DNA of 64,000 nt from Candidatus Micropelagos thuwalensis (GTDB taxonomy: Bacteria; Pseudomonadota; Alphaproteobacteria; RS24), in contig NZ_AWXE01000001.1 in the NCBI RefSeq assembly GCF_000469155.1, forward strand, positions 372,001-436,000. Direction: 5' to 3'. Position 1 is the stretch's first letter. Each line of letters begins with the position of its first letter. This document shows positions 20,183-29,337 of the stretch, one piece after another. Made by a program: the position numbers and the translations under genes. The notes under the pieces were generated by a model. It saw only the letters and a program-made list of their open reading frames with translations. It was not told where the DNA came from and searched no databases.

Positions 20183-21229
20183 TTATACATTTTTCGGAGA
20201 TTCGGGAAAATGGGCAGATATTAATTCCTTCCATTCCTCCTCGGCAGTGGCCGCATCAATTTTTGAGGTTTTGCTAGACAATAACTTCATAGCCTTATCA
20301 GCTCTCTCTAGCGCCCTACCCGTCAATCGCGGCAGAGTCTCCATGAGAGGAAACATTTCACTTGCGTCACCATTACAATGCAAAATCACATCACATCCAG
20401 CCCTAAGCGCATTCTCAGCATGCAATGTAATGCCTTTATCCGGTGAAAGCGCTTTCATGGATATATCATCCGTCATCAGTAGACCATCAAAACCAATATG
20501 CCCACGAATGACTTTTTTAATCAATTTTGCAGACTGTGTAGACACATTTTCTGCATCAATCGCGTTAAACACAAGATGGCCCGTCATCGCCAATGGTAAG
20601 TAATTACATTTACGAAAAGGTGCAAAATCATTCACCAGTTCGTCTAACGAAGCCTCAACAATTGGTAACGATTCATGGCTATCCACAGTGCCATGACCGT
20701 GACCGGGAATGTGTTTAATCACCGGTAACGCGCATTCATCAAGAAACCCTTGCGCAACAGATTGTCCCAAAGCGCCCACCACTTCCGGATGTTTAGAAAA
20801 AGCCCTGTCACCAATAACATCTGAAGTTTGCGGCAAAGATAAATCCAAACAAGGCGTACAATCTACATTTATGCCCAGACTCAGAAGGTCTTTCGCCATT
20901 AAAACAGCACCGAGATAAGCTGCACGCATGGCATTTACGGGATTTAATTCGTAAATTTTGCCATAAATTTCAGCCTGAGGGTATTCCCGAACAAGCGGAG
21001 GGCGTAAACGCGCAACGCGTCCACCTTCTTGATCAATTAAAACCAAAGTTTCATCATCTTTTGCAAAAGATTTAAGATGAGAAACCAGATTAGAAACCTG
21101 CTCTAGAGATTTAATATTCCTACTAAAAATAATAAAACCTAAAGGCTTTGCTTCACTTATAAAATCAATTTCATCCGAGGAAAGTTCAGGCCCTGAAACG
21201 CCATAAATAGCCGCCTGACGTGATGTCAT
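20183..21229 (-). CDS. nagZ: beta-N-acetylhexosaminidase (glycoside hydrolase family 3)
   Basis: Removes N-acetylglucosamine from muropeptides during peptidoglycan recycling in the cytoplasm. The 348-residue protein has LVLIDQEGGRVARLRPP, the GH3 family signature VIKHIPGHGHGTVDSHESLP (about residue 168) whose flexible loop supplies the His general acid, and MTDDISMKALS with the nucleophile Asp. No signal peptide is seen. Its start overlaps the stop of the SPOR gene (ATGA), the usual alphaproteobacterial neighbour. Confidence 0.94.
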   Translation of the reverse strand: MTSRQAAIYGVSGPELSSDEIDFISEAKPLGFIIFSRNIKSLEQVSNLVSHLKSFAKDDETLVLIDQEGGRVARLRPPLVREYPQAEIYGKIYELNPVNAMRAAYLGAVLMAKDLLSLGINVDCTPCLDLSLPQTSDVIGDRAFSKHPEVVGALGQSVAQGFLDECALPVIKHIPGHGHGTVDSHESLPIVEASLDELVNDFAPFRKCNYLPLAMTGHLVFNAIDAENVSTQSAKLIKKVIRGHIGFDGLLMTDDISMKALSPDKGITLHAENALRAGCDVILHCNGDASEMFPLMETLPRLTGRALERADKAMKLLSSKTSKIDAATAEEEWKELISAHFPESPKNV

Positions 21230-22242
21230 TGCGGAACCTTAACAACAAGGCAGTCCTGACCATTCTCCTTTAACGCGCTACAAAATTCATTTGCAGCATC
21301 TAATGATACAAATCCATGTATATTTACCCTGTAAAACTTGCCACGCTCCCCTAAATCCACCTCTTTAACTAATGGTTCACGATTTCCAATTATTGATTTG
21401 TTTTTATTAGATATTCTTGTAAACTCTTTAGATGCCTCTGCAGGTGTTCTCACCGAAATAAGCTGCACCATATAGTTATTTTCAATGACTAGAGGCGCAA
21501 TATTTGTTGATACCTCTGATACGATTTCCGGTGTAATTTCTGTCTTATTTTTAGATTTTGGTGATGCTAGAGGTATCAAATTTTCTTCAGATTGCGACTC
21601 TTCTATCGATGTTTTTTCAAGTGTCTCACCTTCTAATGCTTCAGGATTTTCAGCTGCCGCGTTATCAAAAGTTTGTGTTTCAACCTCCATAACCTCTGCC
21701 ATCAAGCTTTCAATCCCGCCATTACCTTCCATGCTATCTTCTTTTATAGCAGGGATGTCATCAATAGGTTCGGACAAAGCTTCAGACGGGATATTCTCTT
21801 GAGTTGAGGCATCCACATCCTCAACCTCAAGCTGACGGTAAATATTTAATCCCCCCTCTTCAGGACGCCGTGCTGTAATCTCATCGGGTGGAGGTGTTTT
21901 AACGGGAGCTTCTTCTGCCAGTATAAGTGGCGGCATGCTACTCTGACCGTCTTCCAGACCTTTCATGTAAGCCAAATACACAAGCCCGGCGATCATGGCA
22001 GTTATCAAAACAGCGCCAATACCCATAAGAATAATAGGAAGATTACTTCCTCCATCATTGTAATCGTAATAAGACGCATCCGGCGGGGGCTTACCTATAC
22101 CGATATCAGCATTCTGGTTTGTCATTTGGCTTGAAAGAGGTGTGAAGTTATCCCCTGCAGACAATGTTTCAGTTCCAGAGCCGGAGAGCGGATCTGTAAA
22201 CGGGTCATTTGGCGGACCTGATGGTGGCTTAGTTGGCGACAT
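21226..22242 (-). CDS. SPOR domain membrane protein
   Basis: Inner-membrane protein with a periplasmic septum-binding SPOR domain. The 338-residue protein has a Pro/Gly/Ser-rich cytoplasmic start, one membrane helix at about residues 69-91 (LPIILMGIGAVLITAMIAGLV), a long acidic low-complexity periplasmic linker, and a C-terminal SPOR domain (about 255-338) with YMVQLISVRTPAEASKEF and GKFYRVNIHGFVS. SPOR domains bind denuded glycan strands at division sites. Its ATG directly follows the argS stop codon (TAAATG). Confidence 0.88.
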   Translation of the reverse strand: MSPTKPPSGPPNDPFTDPLSGSGTETLSAGDNFTPLSSQMTNQNADIGIGKPPPDASYYDYNDGGSNLPIILMGIGAVLITAMIAGLVYLAYMKGLEDGQSSMPPLILAEEAPVKTPPPDEITARRPEEGGLNIYRQLEVEDVDASTQENIPSEALSEPIDDIPAIKEDSMEGNGGIESLMAEVMEVETQTFDNAAAENPEALEGETLEKTSIEESQSEENLIPLASPKSKNKTEITPEIVSEVSTNIAPLVIENNYMVQLISVRTPAEASKEFTRISNKNKSIIGNREPLVKEVDLGERGKFYRVNIHGFVSLDAANEFCSALKENGQDCLVVKVPQ

Positions 22243-23994
22243 TTATCGCATTTCCTCCTCTGGGCGTACTCCTATAATGTCTAAACCGGAAGCAATCACA
22301 AACGCACAACAACGAATCATGGAAACACGAGCCATTGTAACATTTTTTTTATCCTCAATAATAAATTTCAAATCCGGACGCTCTTTACCTAGATTCCATA
22401 AACTATGGAATGTTGATGCTAAATCCTGAAGATAAAAAGCAATACGGTGCGGCTCATGGTTTACTGCTGCACTTTCAAGAACTCGCGGAAACGCAGATAT
22501 CATTTTCAAAAGTGCAATCTCTGCCGGGTCACCAATTAAGTGTGCATCAGCATCAGCCAAGTCGTCATCATTTATGGCACCAAATATCTCCTCGGCGTTT
22601 CGAATGACAGAGCAAATACGAGCATGAGCATACTGAACATAAAAGACAGGATTATCACGACTTTGCTCTTGAACTTTAACGAAATCAAATTCTAGCGGTG
22701 CATCATTTTTACGCGTGAGCATCATAAATCTCACAACGTCTTTACCAACTTCATCCACAACTTCTCTTAGGGTGATAAACTGCCCTGCCCGTTTTGACAT
22801 TTTGACCGGCTCACCATCTCTCATGAGCTTGACCATCTGACAAATTTTGACATCCAGATTTCCCGCGCCTGCCGTCACAGCTGTCACGGCAGATTTCATC
22901 CTTTTTATATAGCCCGCATGGTCAGCACCCCAGACATCAATCATCTGCTTATAGCCACGCTCAAATTTATCTAAGTGACACGCAATATCTGGCGCAAAAT
23001 ATGTCCAGCTACCGTCTGATTTTTTTAAGGCTCTATCGCTGTCATCTCCAAATTCAGAAGATTTAAAAAGCGTTTGCGGGGAAGGCTCCCAGTCTGGAGG
23101 CGGCGTTTTGCCTTTCGGTGGCTCAAGCACACCCTCATAAATAAGTCCCATCTCATCAAGGCGGCTGATACTGTTATCCACAGCACCACTATCATGTAAG
23201 GATTGCTCCGACAAAAATACATCATGATTCACACCCAAGACATCCAGATCATCTTTAATCATCTCCATCATCATGGGCAAAGCCATGGACTTGGCGGCAG
23301 CAATCTGCTCCACCTCGGGATTCTCAAATAAGGCCGCGCCATATTCTGTGGCAAGAGCCTGACCAACACCTATTAGATAATCACCAGGATATAAGCCTTC
23401 AGGAATGTCTCCAATATCTTCACCAAGTGCTTCGCGCATTCTGATTAATGCTGATCGCGCCAGTGTATCTGTCTGACTACCCGCATCATTGATGTAATAC
23501 TCTCGTGTGACTTGATAATTTGCACGTTCTAGCAAACGCGCCAATGCATCACCAACTACAGCTCCACGCGCATGACCAACATGCATAGGGCCGGTTGGAT
23601 TGGCTGATACATATTCAATATTGACCTTATCCTCTGCACCAATGTCGCTGTTTCCATAAGCCGTACCGGCTCTCAAAACATTTGCAACTTGGCCCTGCCA
23701 AACGGACGGCGCTAAAGACAAGTTGATAAACCCCGGCCCTGCAATATCAATGGCGACAATATCTTTATCTTCGGATAGTAAATCAGCAATTTTACCAGCG
23801 AGATCAAGCGGTTGTAGTTCCGAAAACTTGCTAAGAACCATGGCGGCATTCGTCGCCATATCGCCATGCGACGCCTCACGAGGTGGTTCAACTGAAATGC
23901 GGGAGAGGTCGGCACTATCGTTAACAACGCCTTGCTGGATAAGCTCGCGGATGCTTTCGTCAATTCGTGCTCTGAAGGCGGCAAAAATATTCAT
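22243..23994 (-). CDS. argS: arginine--tRNA ligase
   Basis: Class I synthetase that charges tRNA-Arg. From ATG 23994 (583 residues) it begins with the ArgS additional domain ([19 protein letters not shown]). The HIGH-type motif [20 protein letters not shown] follows at about residue 125, then [12 protein letters not shown], the KMSKRAGQF loop and an anticodon-binding C-terminal helical domain. This start has AGG seven bases upstream; the longer frame to 24054 runs into dgt and lacks a Shine-Dalgarno sequence. Confidence 0.96.
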   Translation of the reverse strand: MNIFAAFRARIDESIRELIQQGVVNDSADLSRISVEPPREASHGDMATNAAMVLSKFSELQPLDLAGKIADLLSEDKDIVAIDIAGPGFINLSLAPSVWQGQVANVLRAGTAYGNSDIGAEDKVNIEYVSANPTGPMHVGHARGAVVGDALARLLERANYQVTREYYINDAGSQTDTLARSALIRMREALGEDIGDIPEGLYPGDYLIGVGQALATEYGAALFENPEVEQIAAAKSMALPMMMEMIKDDLDVLGVNHDVFLSEQSLHDSGAVDNSISRLDEMGLIYEGVLEPPKGKTPPPDWEPSPQTLFKSSEFGDDSDRALKKSDGSWTYFAPDIACHLDKFERGYKQMIDVWGADHAGYIKRMKSAVTAVTAGAGNLDVKICQMVKLMRDGEPVKMSKRAGQFITLREVVDEVGKDVVRFMMLTRKNDAPLEFDFVKVQEQSRDNPVFYVQYAHARICSVIRNAEEIFGAINDDDLADADAHLIGDPAEIALLKMISAFPRVLESAAVNHEPHRIAFYLQDLASTFHSLWNLGKERPDLKFIIEDKKNVTMARVSMIRCCAFVIASGLDIIGVRPEEEMR

Positions 23995-23998
23995 CAAC

Positions 23999-25177
23999 TT
24001 ACCTGTAGTTATGTTCTGACAGATTAAAAAGTGTTTTGTGTTCTTCAACAGCAAACCTGTCCGTCATGCCTGCAATATAATCACAGATGATACGCGCAGT
24101 TGTTTCACTACCGGGTTTGTCGCAAAGCTCTTGCCATTCCTCAGGTAACAAATGAGGCTCATCATAAAACAGGTTGAAAAGATCCTTAACAATACGGCGC
24201 GCCTTACTCATAGATCTATTCACCTCTGAATGACGATACATCTTGGCACGAAGAAATTCTTTTAAAGCAAGATGGCTTTCTTGCATTTGAGATGAAAACT
24301 CGGCTACCGAATATGACAATGCGCGTACGTCTTCAGCTCTCTGAATATTATTTTCATTAACGCGTTTTTCTGTTTCGGCAACAACATCGCTTACCATTTG
24401 AGAAATTAAACGACGAATAGCCTCATGGCGTAACCTTCGCGGTTCCAGAGACGGATAAGTCGACATAACTTGGGTAAATATGTCGCCAACAAGTGGCAGA
24501 GGCAACAAGTCATCTATTGTAAACAAACCCGCCCGTAATCCATCATCAATATCATGATTATTATAGGCAATATCATCTGAGATAGCGGCAATTTGAGCTT
24601 CGATACCCGCGTGACCAGATAATTCTAAATCATGCTTCTCGGAATATTTTCGGATAGCGTAAGGCGCTGTTTCAATCGGATTTTCAGCGCCTACTACCGG
24701 GCCGTTATGCTTGACCAATCCTTCAAGCGTTTCCCATGTCAGATTCAGCCCATCAAAATCAGCATAGCGCTGCTCTAAATGTGTAACAATTCTTAAAGAT
24801 TGGGCGTTATGATCAAAACCGCCATGATTTTGCATCGCTGCATCAAGAGCTTCCTCACCAGCATGGCCGAATGGCGTATGCCCCAAATCGTGACACAGAG
24901 CAAGCGTTTCGGCTAAATCTTCATTAACTTTCAATTCGCGTGAAATTGACCTTGCAATTTGTGCCACCTCAAGGGAATGAGTAAGACGGGTACGGTAATA
25001 ATCTCCAACATGAGCGATAAATACTTGTGTCTTATGAATCAGCCTTCGGAAGGCACCAGAATGAAGCACACGATCTCGATCACGCTGAAACGGAGACCGT
25101 GTGGAACTTTCGGGCTCTGCATAAAGACGCCCACGCGTTTTGTCTGGTTGTGAGGCAAAATTAGCCAGCTGATACAT
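23999..25177 (-). CDS. dgt: deoxyguanosinetriphosphate triphosphohydrolase-like HD protein
   Basis: HD-domain enzyme that hydrolyses dNTPs to deoxynucleoside and triphosphate. The 392-residue protein has [22 protein letters not shown] near residue 34, [17 protein letters not shown] with the first metal His, and [19 protein letters not shown] with the His-Asp pair. [19 protein letters not shown] supplies the last Asp. The length fits the shorter dGTPase-like branch. It lies divergently from erpA, with a possible promoter at 25240-25211 (TTGTGA-N18-TAGATT). Confidence 0.92.
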   Translation of the reverse strand: MYQLANFASQPDKTRGRLYAEPESSTRSPFQRDRDRVLHSGAFRRLIHKTQVFIAHVGDYYRTRLTHSLEVAQIARSISRELKVNEDLAETLALCHDLGHTPFGHAGEEALDAAMQNHGGFDHNAQSLRIVTHLEQRYADFDGLNLTWETLEGLVKHNGPVVGAENPIETAPYAIRKYSEKHDLELSGHAGIEAQIAAISDDIAYNNHDIDDGLRAGLFTIDDLLPLPLVGDIFTQVMSTYPSLEPRRLRHEAIRRLISQMVSDVVAETEKRVNENNIQRAEDVRALSYSVAEFSSQMQESHLALKEFLRAKMYRHSEVNRSMSKARRIVKDLFNLFYDEPHLLPEEWQELCDKPGSETTARIICDYIAGMTDRFAVEEHKTLFNLSEHNYR

Positions 25178-25261
25178 CTTTTTCGTACCTAAATATTATT
25201 CTGTTTTCTTAATCTAGTTCGAAGAAAGAGTCACTCACAAGTGTCATTGTAGGATGATGTC

Positions 25262-25290
25262 TTGAAAAACAATGTAAACCTGCCTATCTA
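25262..25290 (+). promoter_or_regulatory. sigma-70-type promoter of erpA, probably leaderless
   Basis: TTGAAA at 25262-25267 and TATCTA at 25285-25290 are separated by exactly 17 bases. The erpA ATG follows the -10 element after only six bases (AGACTT), so transcription would start at or within a base or two of the ATG. No Shine-Dalgarno sequence precedes it. Confidence 0.65.
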
Positions 25291-25296
25291 AGACTT

Positions 25297-25623
25297 ATGG
25301 AAAATTTTTCTGTCACTGAAAACGCTGCCAACCAAATCAAAAAGATTTTGGAACAAGAAGCACCAGGCTCGATGCTCAGGATATCCGTACAAGGTGGCGG
25401 TTGCTCAGGCTTTTCTTATTCATTCTCAATTGATGATACTGCTACTGTTGATGACAAGCAGTTCACGCGTAACGATATTATTGTCTTAGTCGATGAATTA
25501 TCCCTTCAATATATGGATGGGGCGGAAATCGACTGGGTCGACGATTTGATTGGTGCCAGCTTTAAAATCAACAATCCCGTTGCCACGTCTTCGTGTGGCT
25601 GCGGCACTTCATTTTCAGTTTAA
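25297..25623 (+). CDS. erpA: iron-sulfur cluster insertion protein (A-type carrier)
   Basis: A-type carrier that delivers Fe-S clusters to target proteins. The 108-residue product has LRISVQGGGCSGFSYSF with the first ligand Cys (about residue 36) and the C-terminal SSCGCGTSF with the other two, an intact C-x(n)-C-G-C set. Length and the FKINNPVATSSCGCG ending fit ErpA, though IscA-like naming is also possible. It opens a plus-strand run with xthA, three bases downstream. Confidence 0.9.
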   Translation: MENFSVTENAANQIKKILEQEAPGSMLRISVQGGGCSGFSYSFSIDDTATVDDKQFTRNDIIVLVDELSLQYMDGAEIDWVDDLIGASFKINNPVATSSCGCGTSFSV

Positions 25624-25626
25624 AAT

Positions 25627-26412
25627 ATGCTGATTGCCAGTTGGAACGTTAATTCGGTTAAAGCACGGTTACAAAACCTGCTGACTTGGCTTGAAGAAGC
25701 CAAACCCGATATTGTTGCCTTACAAGAACTTAAATGCGTTGACGAGGCATTTCCAAGGTCTGAGATTGAAGCCCTTGGCTATAATATCGAAACGTTCGGT
25801 CAAAAGACTTATAATGGTGTTGCGTTGTTATCTCGTTATCGACTGGAAGATATCATACGCGGCATTCCTGGTTTCGATGATGAGCATAGCCGTTATATTG
25901 AAGCTGTTGTCTCAACGTCCTCAGGCGCCTTAAGAGTTGCCTCACTTTATCTGCCCAACGGCAACCCTGTCGACTCCCCGAAATACCCCTATAAACTTGC
26001 ATGGATGGCAGCATTCGAAAAACATGCTGAAATTTTAATGCAAAATGAAGAGGCATTTGTTTTGGCAGGTGACTATAACGCAATTCCGTCCCCGCAAGAT
26101 GTGCATGCGCCAGATGCCTGGGAAGGCGATGCGCTTTACCGCCCTGAAACACGCGAAGCGTTCCGGCGTTTAGTTAATCTGGGACTCACCGAAGCGGTGG
26201 GCACACTCACAACAACCGGTCCTGACACATACACATTCTGGGATTATCAAGGCGGTGCTTGGCCGAAAAATAAGGGCATCCGTATCGACCACCACTTACT
26301 ATCTCCTCTTGCGGCTGACAAACTCGTCAATGTTCGCATAGACAAGCATACACGCGATTGGGAAAAGCCAAGTGATCATGTGCCTGTTTTAATTGAATTG
26401 GATATGGCATGA
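25627..26412 (+). CDS. xthA: exodeoxyribonuclease III
   Basis: AP endonuclease and 3'-5' exonuclease of base-excision repair. The 261-residue protein has MLIASWNVNSVKARL at the start, the metal-binding Glu in LQELKCVDEAFP (about residue 35), TYNGVALLS, the GDYNAIPSPQDVHAPD block (about residue 150) and the C-terminal IRIDHHLLS and SDHVPVL with the catalytic Asp-His. Length is normal. It is adjacent to erpA, a common alphaproteobacterial order. Confidence 0.95.
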   Translation: MLIASWNVNSVKARLQNLLTWLEEAKPDIVALQELKCVDEAFPRSEIEALGYNIETFGQKTYNGVALLSRYRLEDIIRGIPGFDDEHSRYIEAVVSTSSGALRVASLYLPNGNPVDSPKYPYKLAWMAAFEKHAEILMQNEEAFVLAGDYNAIPSPQDVHAPDAWEGDALYRPETREAFRRLVNLGLTEAVGTLTTTGPDTYTFWDYQGGAWPKNKGIRIDHHLLSPLAADKLVNVRIDKHTRDWEKPSDHVPVLIELDMA

Positions 26413-26777
26413 AACAGAACATATTATCCGCTTTTATCATATTGCCCCTCTTATTCGGTTGCGCCTCGTTCCCTAGTGACATCGATCCTTATCCTCATTC
26501 AGCCGCTCAATATGAAACAGCCAGTTGCGCTCAAATAAAAACCGACCGCAATCGGCTCGTTACGCGGGTTGAAAAAATTTCGGGCGATATGAAAAATACG
26601 GCTCAAAATGACATCTGGCAGATCGGCGCGAGCATAATATTTTGGCCGTTTTTGTTATTTCTAGGCGATGAAGATAATTTTAAAAAACGAGAACTTGCAG
26701 ATTTAACAGGCAGAATTAATGCTCTTGAAGAGGCCGCAAACCTCAAAGAATGTGATTTATCTAGCGCATCTGGTTAA
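26409..26777 (+). CDS. small lipoprotein of unknown function
   Basis: The 122-residue product has a lipoprotein signal (MKQNILSAFIILPLLFGC, lipobox LFGC with Cys18). A polar region and a second hydrophobic segment at about residues 75-94 (DIWQIGASIIFWPFLLFLG) follow, then a charged, possibly helical C-terminus (KKRELADLTGRINALEEAA). The pattern resembles small metal- or quorum-linked lipoproteins with a central hydrophobic patch, but I recognise no named family. The start overlaps the xthA stop (ATGA), so translation is probably coupled. It ends two bases from the convergent SDR gene. Confidence 0.75.
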   Translation: MKQNILSAFIILPLLFGCASFPSDIDPYPHSAAQYETASCAQIKTDRNRLVTRVEKISGDMKNTAQNDIWQIGASIIFWPFLLFLGDEDNFKKRELADLTGRINALEEAANLKECDLSSASG

Positions 26778-26779
26778 TT

Positions 26780-27559
26780 TTAAAATTTAACGCTTACTGC
26801 ATGGTTCCACCAAGCTTCGTCAGAAAAACTTCTCAAATCAAGTTCATGCGTCCAAACGGAACGGTGTTGGTGCGCAATATGAAAGTAAGTATCTGCTATG
26901 TGCTCCGGGAGCATAAGACCATCTTCACGGCCTATTTCTTGCCTTAGCCTCTCAAAGGCTTCAGTCCCTAACATTTTACCAAGCGTGTCTGGAGCATCCA
27001 CTGCCCCGTCAATAATAATATGCGCCACATGAACATTCTGTGATGCGAATTCTGCATTGAGAGATTGGCAGAGCATTCGCCGTCCGCCCATAGCGGCTGC
27101 ATGTGAATGCTGTCCGGCATTGCCGCGCCGAGATGCTGTTGAGGAGGTTACCAGGAGTGTTCCCTTCCCGCGTTCCGCCATAATTGGCAATACGGCGTAA
27201 GCCAGTCTGAAAAGTGAAAAACATGACAAACGCCAACCAAGTTCGAAGGTTTTCAAAGGCGTATCGGTTAGACGACGATTACCGATTTGCGCGCCAATAT
27301 TATGAACAACAACCTCAATGGGGCCGGTATTTTTCTCAATATCCAGGACAAGACCTTCAATCGCATTCTCATCAACAATATTTAAAAGCCGCCCTTCCAC
27401 ACTACCGCCATCGCCTTCAATCTCTTTAACAAGAGTTTCCAGCCCATCCGCATCACTACGACGGCACAGAACTACATGATATCCTTCACGTGCAAAACGT
27501 TTACCTACATGACCGCCTATCCCGGCACCAGCACCAATAATTAAACAAATGGATTTCAT
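26780..27559 (-). CDS. SDR-fold protein lacking the catalytic Tyr and Lys
   Basis: Short-chain dehydrogenase/reductase fold of 259 residues from ATG 27559. The Rossmann motif GAGAGIGG (residues 9-16) and HNIGAQIG in place of NNAG are present. The catalytic Ser140 is kept, but the Tyr expected 13 residues later is His153 and the Lys four residues after that is Met157 (HSHAAAMGGRR). Ordinary SDR chemistry therefore looks lost; the protein may bind a dinucleotide without being a classical oxidoreductase. It lies 46 bases downstream of ilvD on the same strand. The longer frame to 27583 has no extra support. Confidence 0.8.
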   Translation of the reverse strand: MKSICLIIGAGAGIGGHVGKRFAREGYHVVLCRRSDADGLETLVKEIEGDGGSVEGRLLNIVDENAIEGLVLDIEKNTGPIEVVVHNIGAQIGNRRLTDTPLKTFELGWRLSCFSLFRLAYAVLPIMAERGKGTLLVTSSTASRRGNAGQHSHAAAMGGRRMLCQSLNAEFASQNVHVAHIIIDGAVDAPDTLGKMLGTEAFERLRQEIGREDGLMLPEHIADTYFHIAHQHRSVWTHELDLRSFSDEAWWNHAVSVKF

Positions 27560-27605
27560 ATCAGTCACAATATTAAATACCAAAAATTTTTAAAATGTGA
27601 GTCAG

Positions 27606-29324
27606 TTAAACATCAGCAAATTGGCGTTTTTCCTTTGCACCACCTGGATGCGTGACAGCCCCTTTACGGGCAGGCCCAACACTTTGTGCATATTTCCATA
27701 TTGTTCCGGAAGTGAAATCAGTTTCTTTGCCCTGCCATTTTTTATGTCTATCAGCCATTACGCTGTCTTCCACAAGCAAATCTAGCGTTCCCTTTTCAGC
27801 ATCAATGCGGATGATGTCGCCATCTTCAATCAAGGCAATAGGGCCACCGTCAGCCGCTTCAGGCCCGACATGACCGATACAGAAACCTCGTGTTGCACCG
27901 GAAAATCTACCATCCGTGATAAGCGCAACTTTATCGCCATTGCCCTGCCCGTAAATAGCTGCAGTCGTCGATAGCATCTCGCGCATGCCAGGGCCACCTT
28001 TGGGCCCTTCATAGCGAATAATAATTACATCCCCAGCTTTATAGTCACCAGCTTCAACGGCTTTAAAAGCGTCTTCCTCGCAATCGAAGCAACGCGCCGC
28101 GCCTTCAAATTGAAGCAACTCCATACCCGCAACCTTAACAATCGCCCCTTCTGGTGCGAGTGAACCGGTCAATCCAACAACACCCCCAGTTGGCGAAAGT
28201 GGATTTGATACCGGATAAATAACTTTTTGATTTGGATTAAATGTAATTTCTTCAAGATTATCACCGAGAGATTTACCGGTAACCGTTTTGCAATCACCAT
28301 GAAGATATCCGCCTTCAAGTAAAGTTTTCAGAAGCATCGGCACACCGCCAGCTTCATACATATCTTTTGCAACATACTGCCCGCCCGGTTTCAGATCTGC
28401 AACATAGGGTGTTTTCTTAAAAATCTCAGCAACCTCAAGCAGATCAAAATCAATGCCTGCTTCATGCGCCATGGCAGGTAAATGAAGCCCTGCATTAGTT
28501 GACCCACCTGTTGCGGCAACAACCGTCGCCGCATTTTCAAATGCTTTACGTGTCACAATATCGCGTGGTCGGAGGTTATGCTCAATCAGCGACATCACTG
28601 CTCTGCCTGAAGCTTCAGCATAGGCATCACGGCTTTCATAAGGCGCGGGTGCACCGGCAGAATTTGGAAGAGCCAACCCAATAGCTTCAGAGACACAAGC
28701 CATGGTATTAGCTGTAAATTGTCCCCCGCATGCTCCGGCGCTAGGACAAGCTACGCACTCCAATGCATGCAATTCATCATCCGGCATGTTTCCAGCCGCA
28801 TTTTGACCAACAGCCTCAAACACATCAAGGACTGTTACATCCTTACCTTTAAATTCACCAGGCATGATTGAACCACCATACATAAACACGCTTGGCACAT
28901 TCAAACGTAACATAGCCATCATAAGACCCGGCAGAGATTTATCACAGCCAGCCAAGCCAACCATTGCATCATAACAATGCCCACGCATGGTAAGTTCAAC
29001 ACTATCGGCAATAACCTCTCGTGAAATGAGTGAGGACTTCATTCCCTCATGTCCCATGGCGATACCATCAGTAACACTAATGGTGCAGAACTCTCGCGGC
29101 GTTCCATCTGCGGCTTTTACCCCTGCTTTTGCAGCCTGTGCCTGACGCATTAGGGCGATGTTACAGGGCGCAGCTTCATTCCAACATGACACAACACCGA
29201 CAAATGGTTGTGCAATTTCTTCTTCAGTCATGCCCATAGCATAATAATATGATCGATGAGGCGCGCGCTCGGGGCCAACAGATACATGGCGACTTGGAAG
29301 TTTTGATTTATCAAATTTTGTCAT
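27606..29324 (-). CDS. ilvD: dihydroxy-acid dehydratase
   Basis: Fe-S dehydratase that forms the 2-keto acid precursors of valine and isoleucine. The 572-residue protein shows [14 protein letters not shown] with the first cluster Cys region (about residue 47), [16 protein letters not shown] with the second (about 123), and [20 protein letters not shown] with the third (about 195). C-terminal blocks [20 protein letters not shown] and [15 protein letters not shown] are typical. Thirteen bases separate it from valS, which suggests a shared transcript. Confidence 0.97.
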   Translation of the reverse strand: MTKFDKSKLPSRHVSVGPERAPHRSYYYAMGMTEEEIAQPFVGVVSCWNEAAPCNIALMRQAQAAKAGVKAADGTPREFCTISVTDGIAMGHEGMKSSLISREVIADSVELTMRGHCYDAMVGLAGCDKSLPGLMMAMLRLNVPSVFMYGGSIMPGEFKGKDVTVLDVFEAVGQNAAGNMPDDELHALECVACPSAGACGGQFTANTMACVSEAIGLALPNSAGAPAPYESRDAYAEASGRAVMSLIEHNLRPRDIVTRKAFENAATVVAATGGSTNAGLHLPAMAHEAGIDFDLLEVAEIFKKTPYVADLKPGGQYVAKDMYEAGGVPMLLKTLLEGGYLHGDCKTVTGKSLGDNLEEITFNPNQKVIYPVSNPLSPTGGVVGLTGSLAPEGAIVKVAGMELLQFEGAARCFDCEEDAFKAVEAGDYKAGDVIIIRYEGPKGGPGMREMLSTTAAIYGQGNGDKVALITDGRFSGATRGFCIGHVGPEAADGGPIALIEDGDIIRIDAEKGTLDLLVEDSVMADRHKKWQGKETDFTSGTIWKYAQSVGPARKGAVTHPGGAKEKRQFADV

Positions 29325-29337
29325 TTGGTGCTCCGTA

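Noticed and set aside
25853-26152. 99-residue minus-strand frame antisense to xthA
   Set aside because: No start-site support and the opposite strand encodes an intact XthA.
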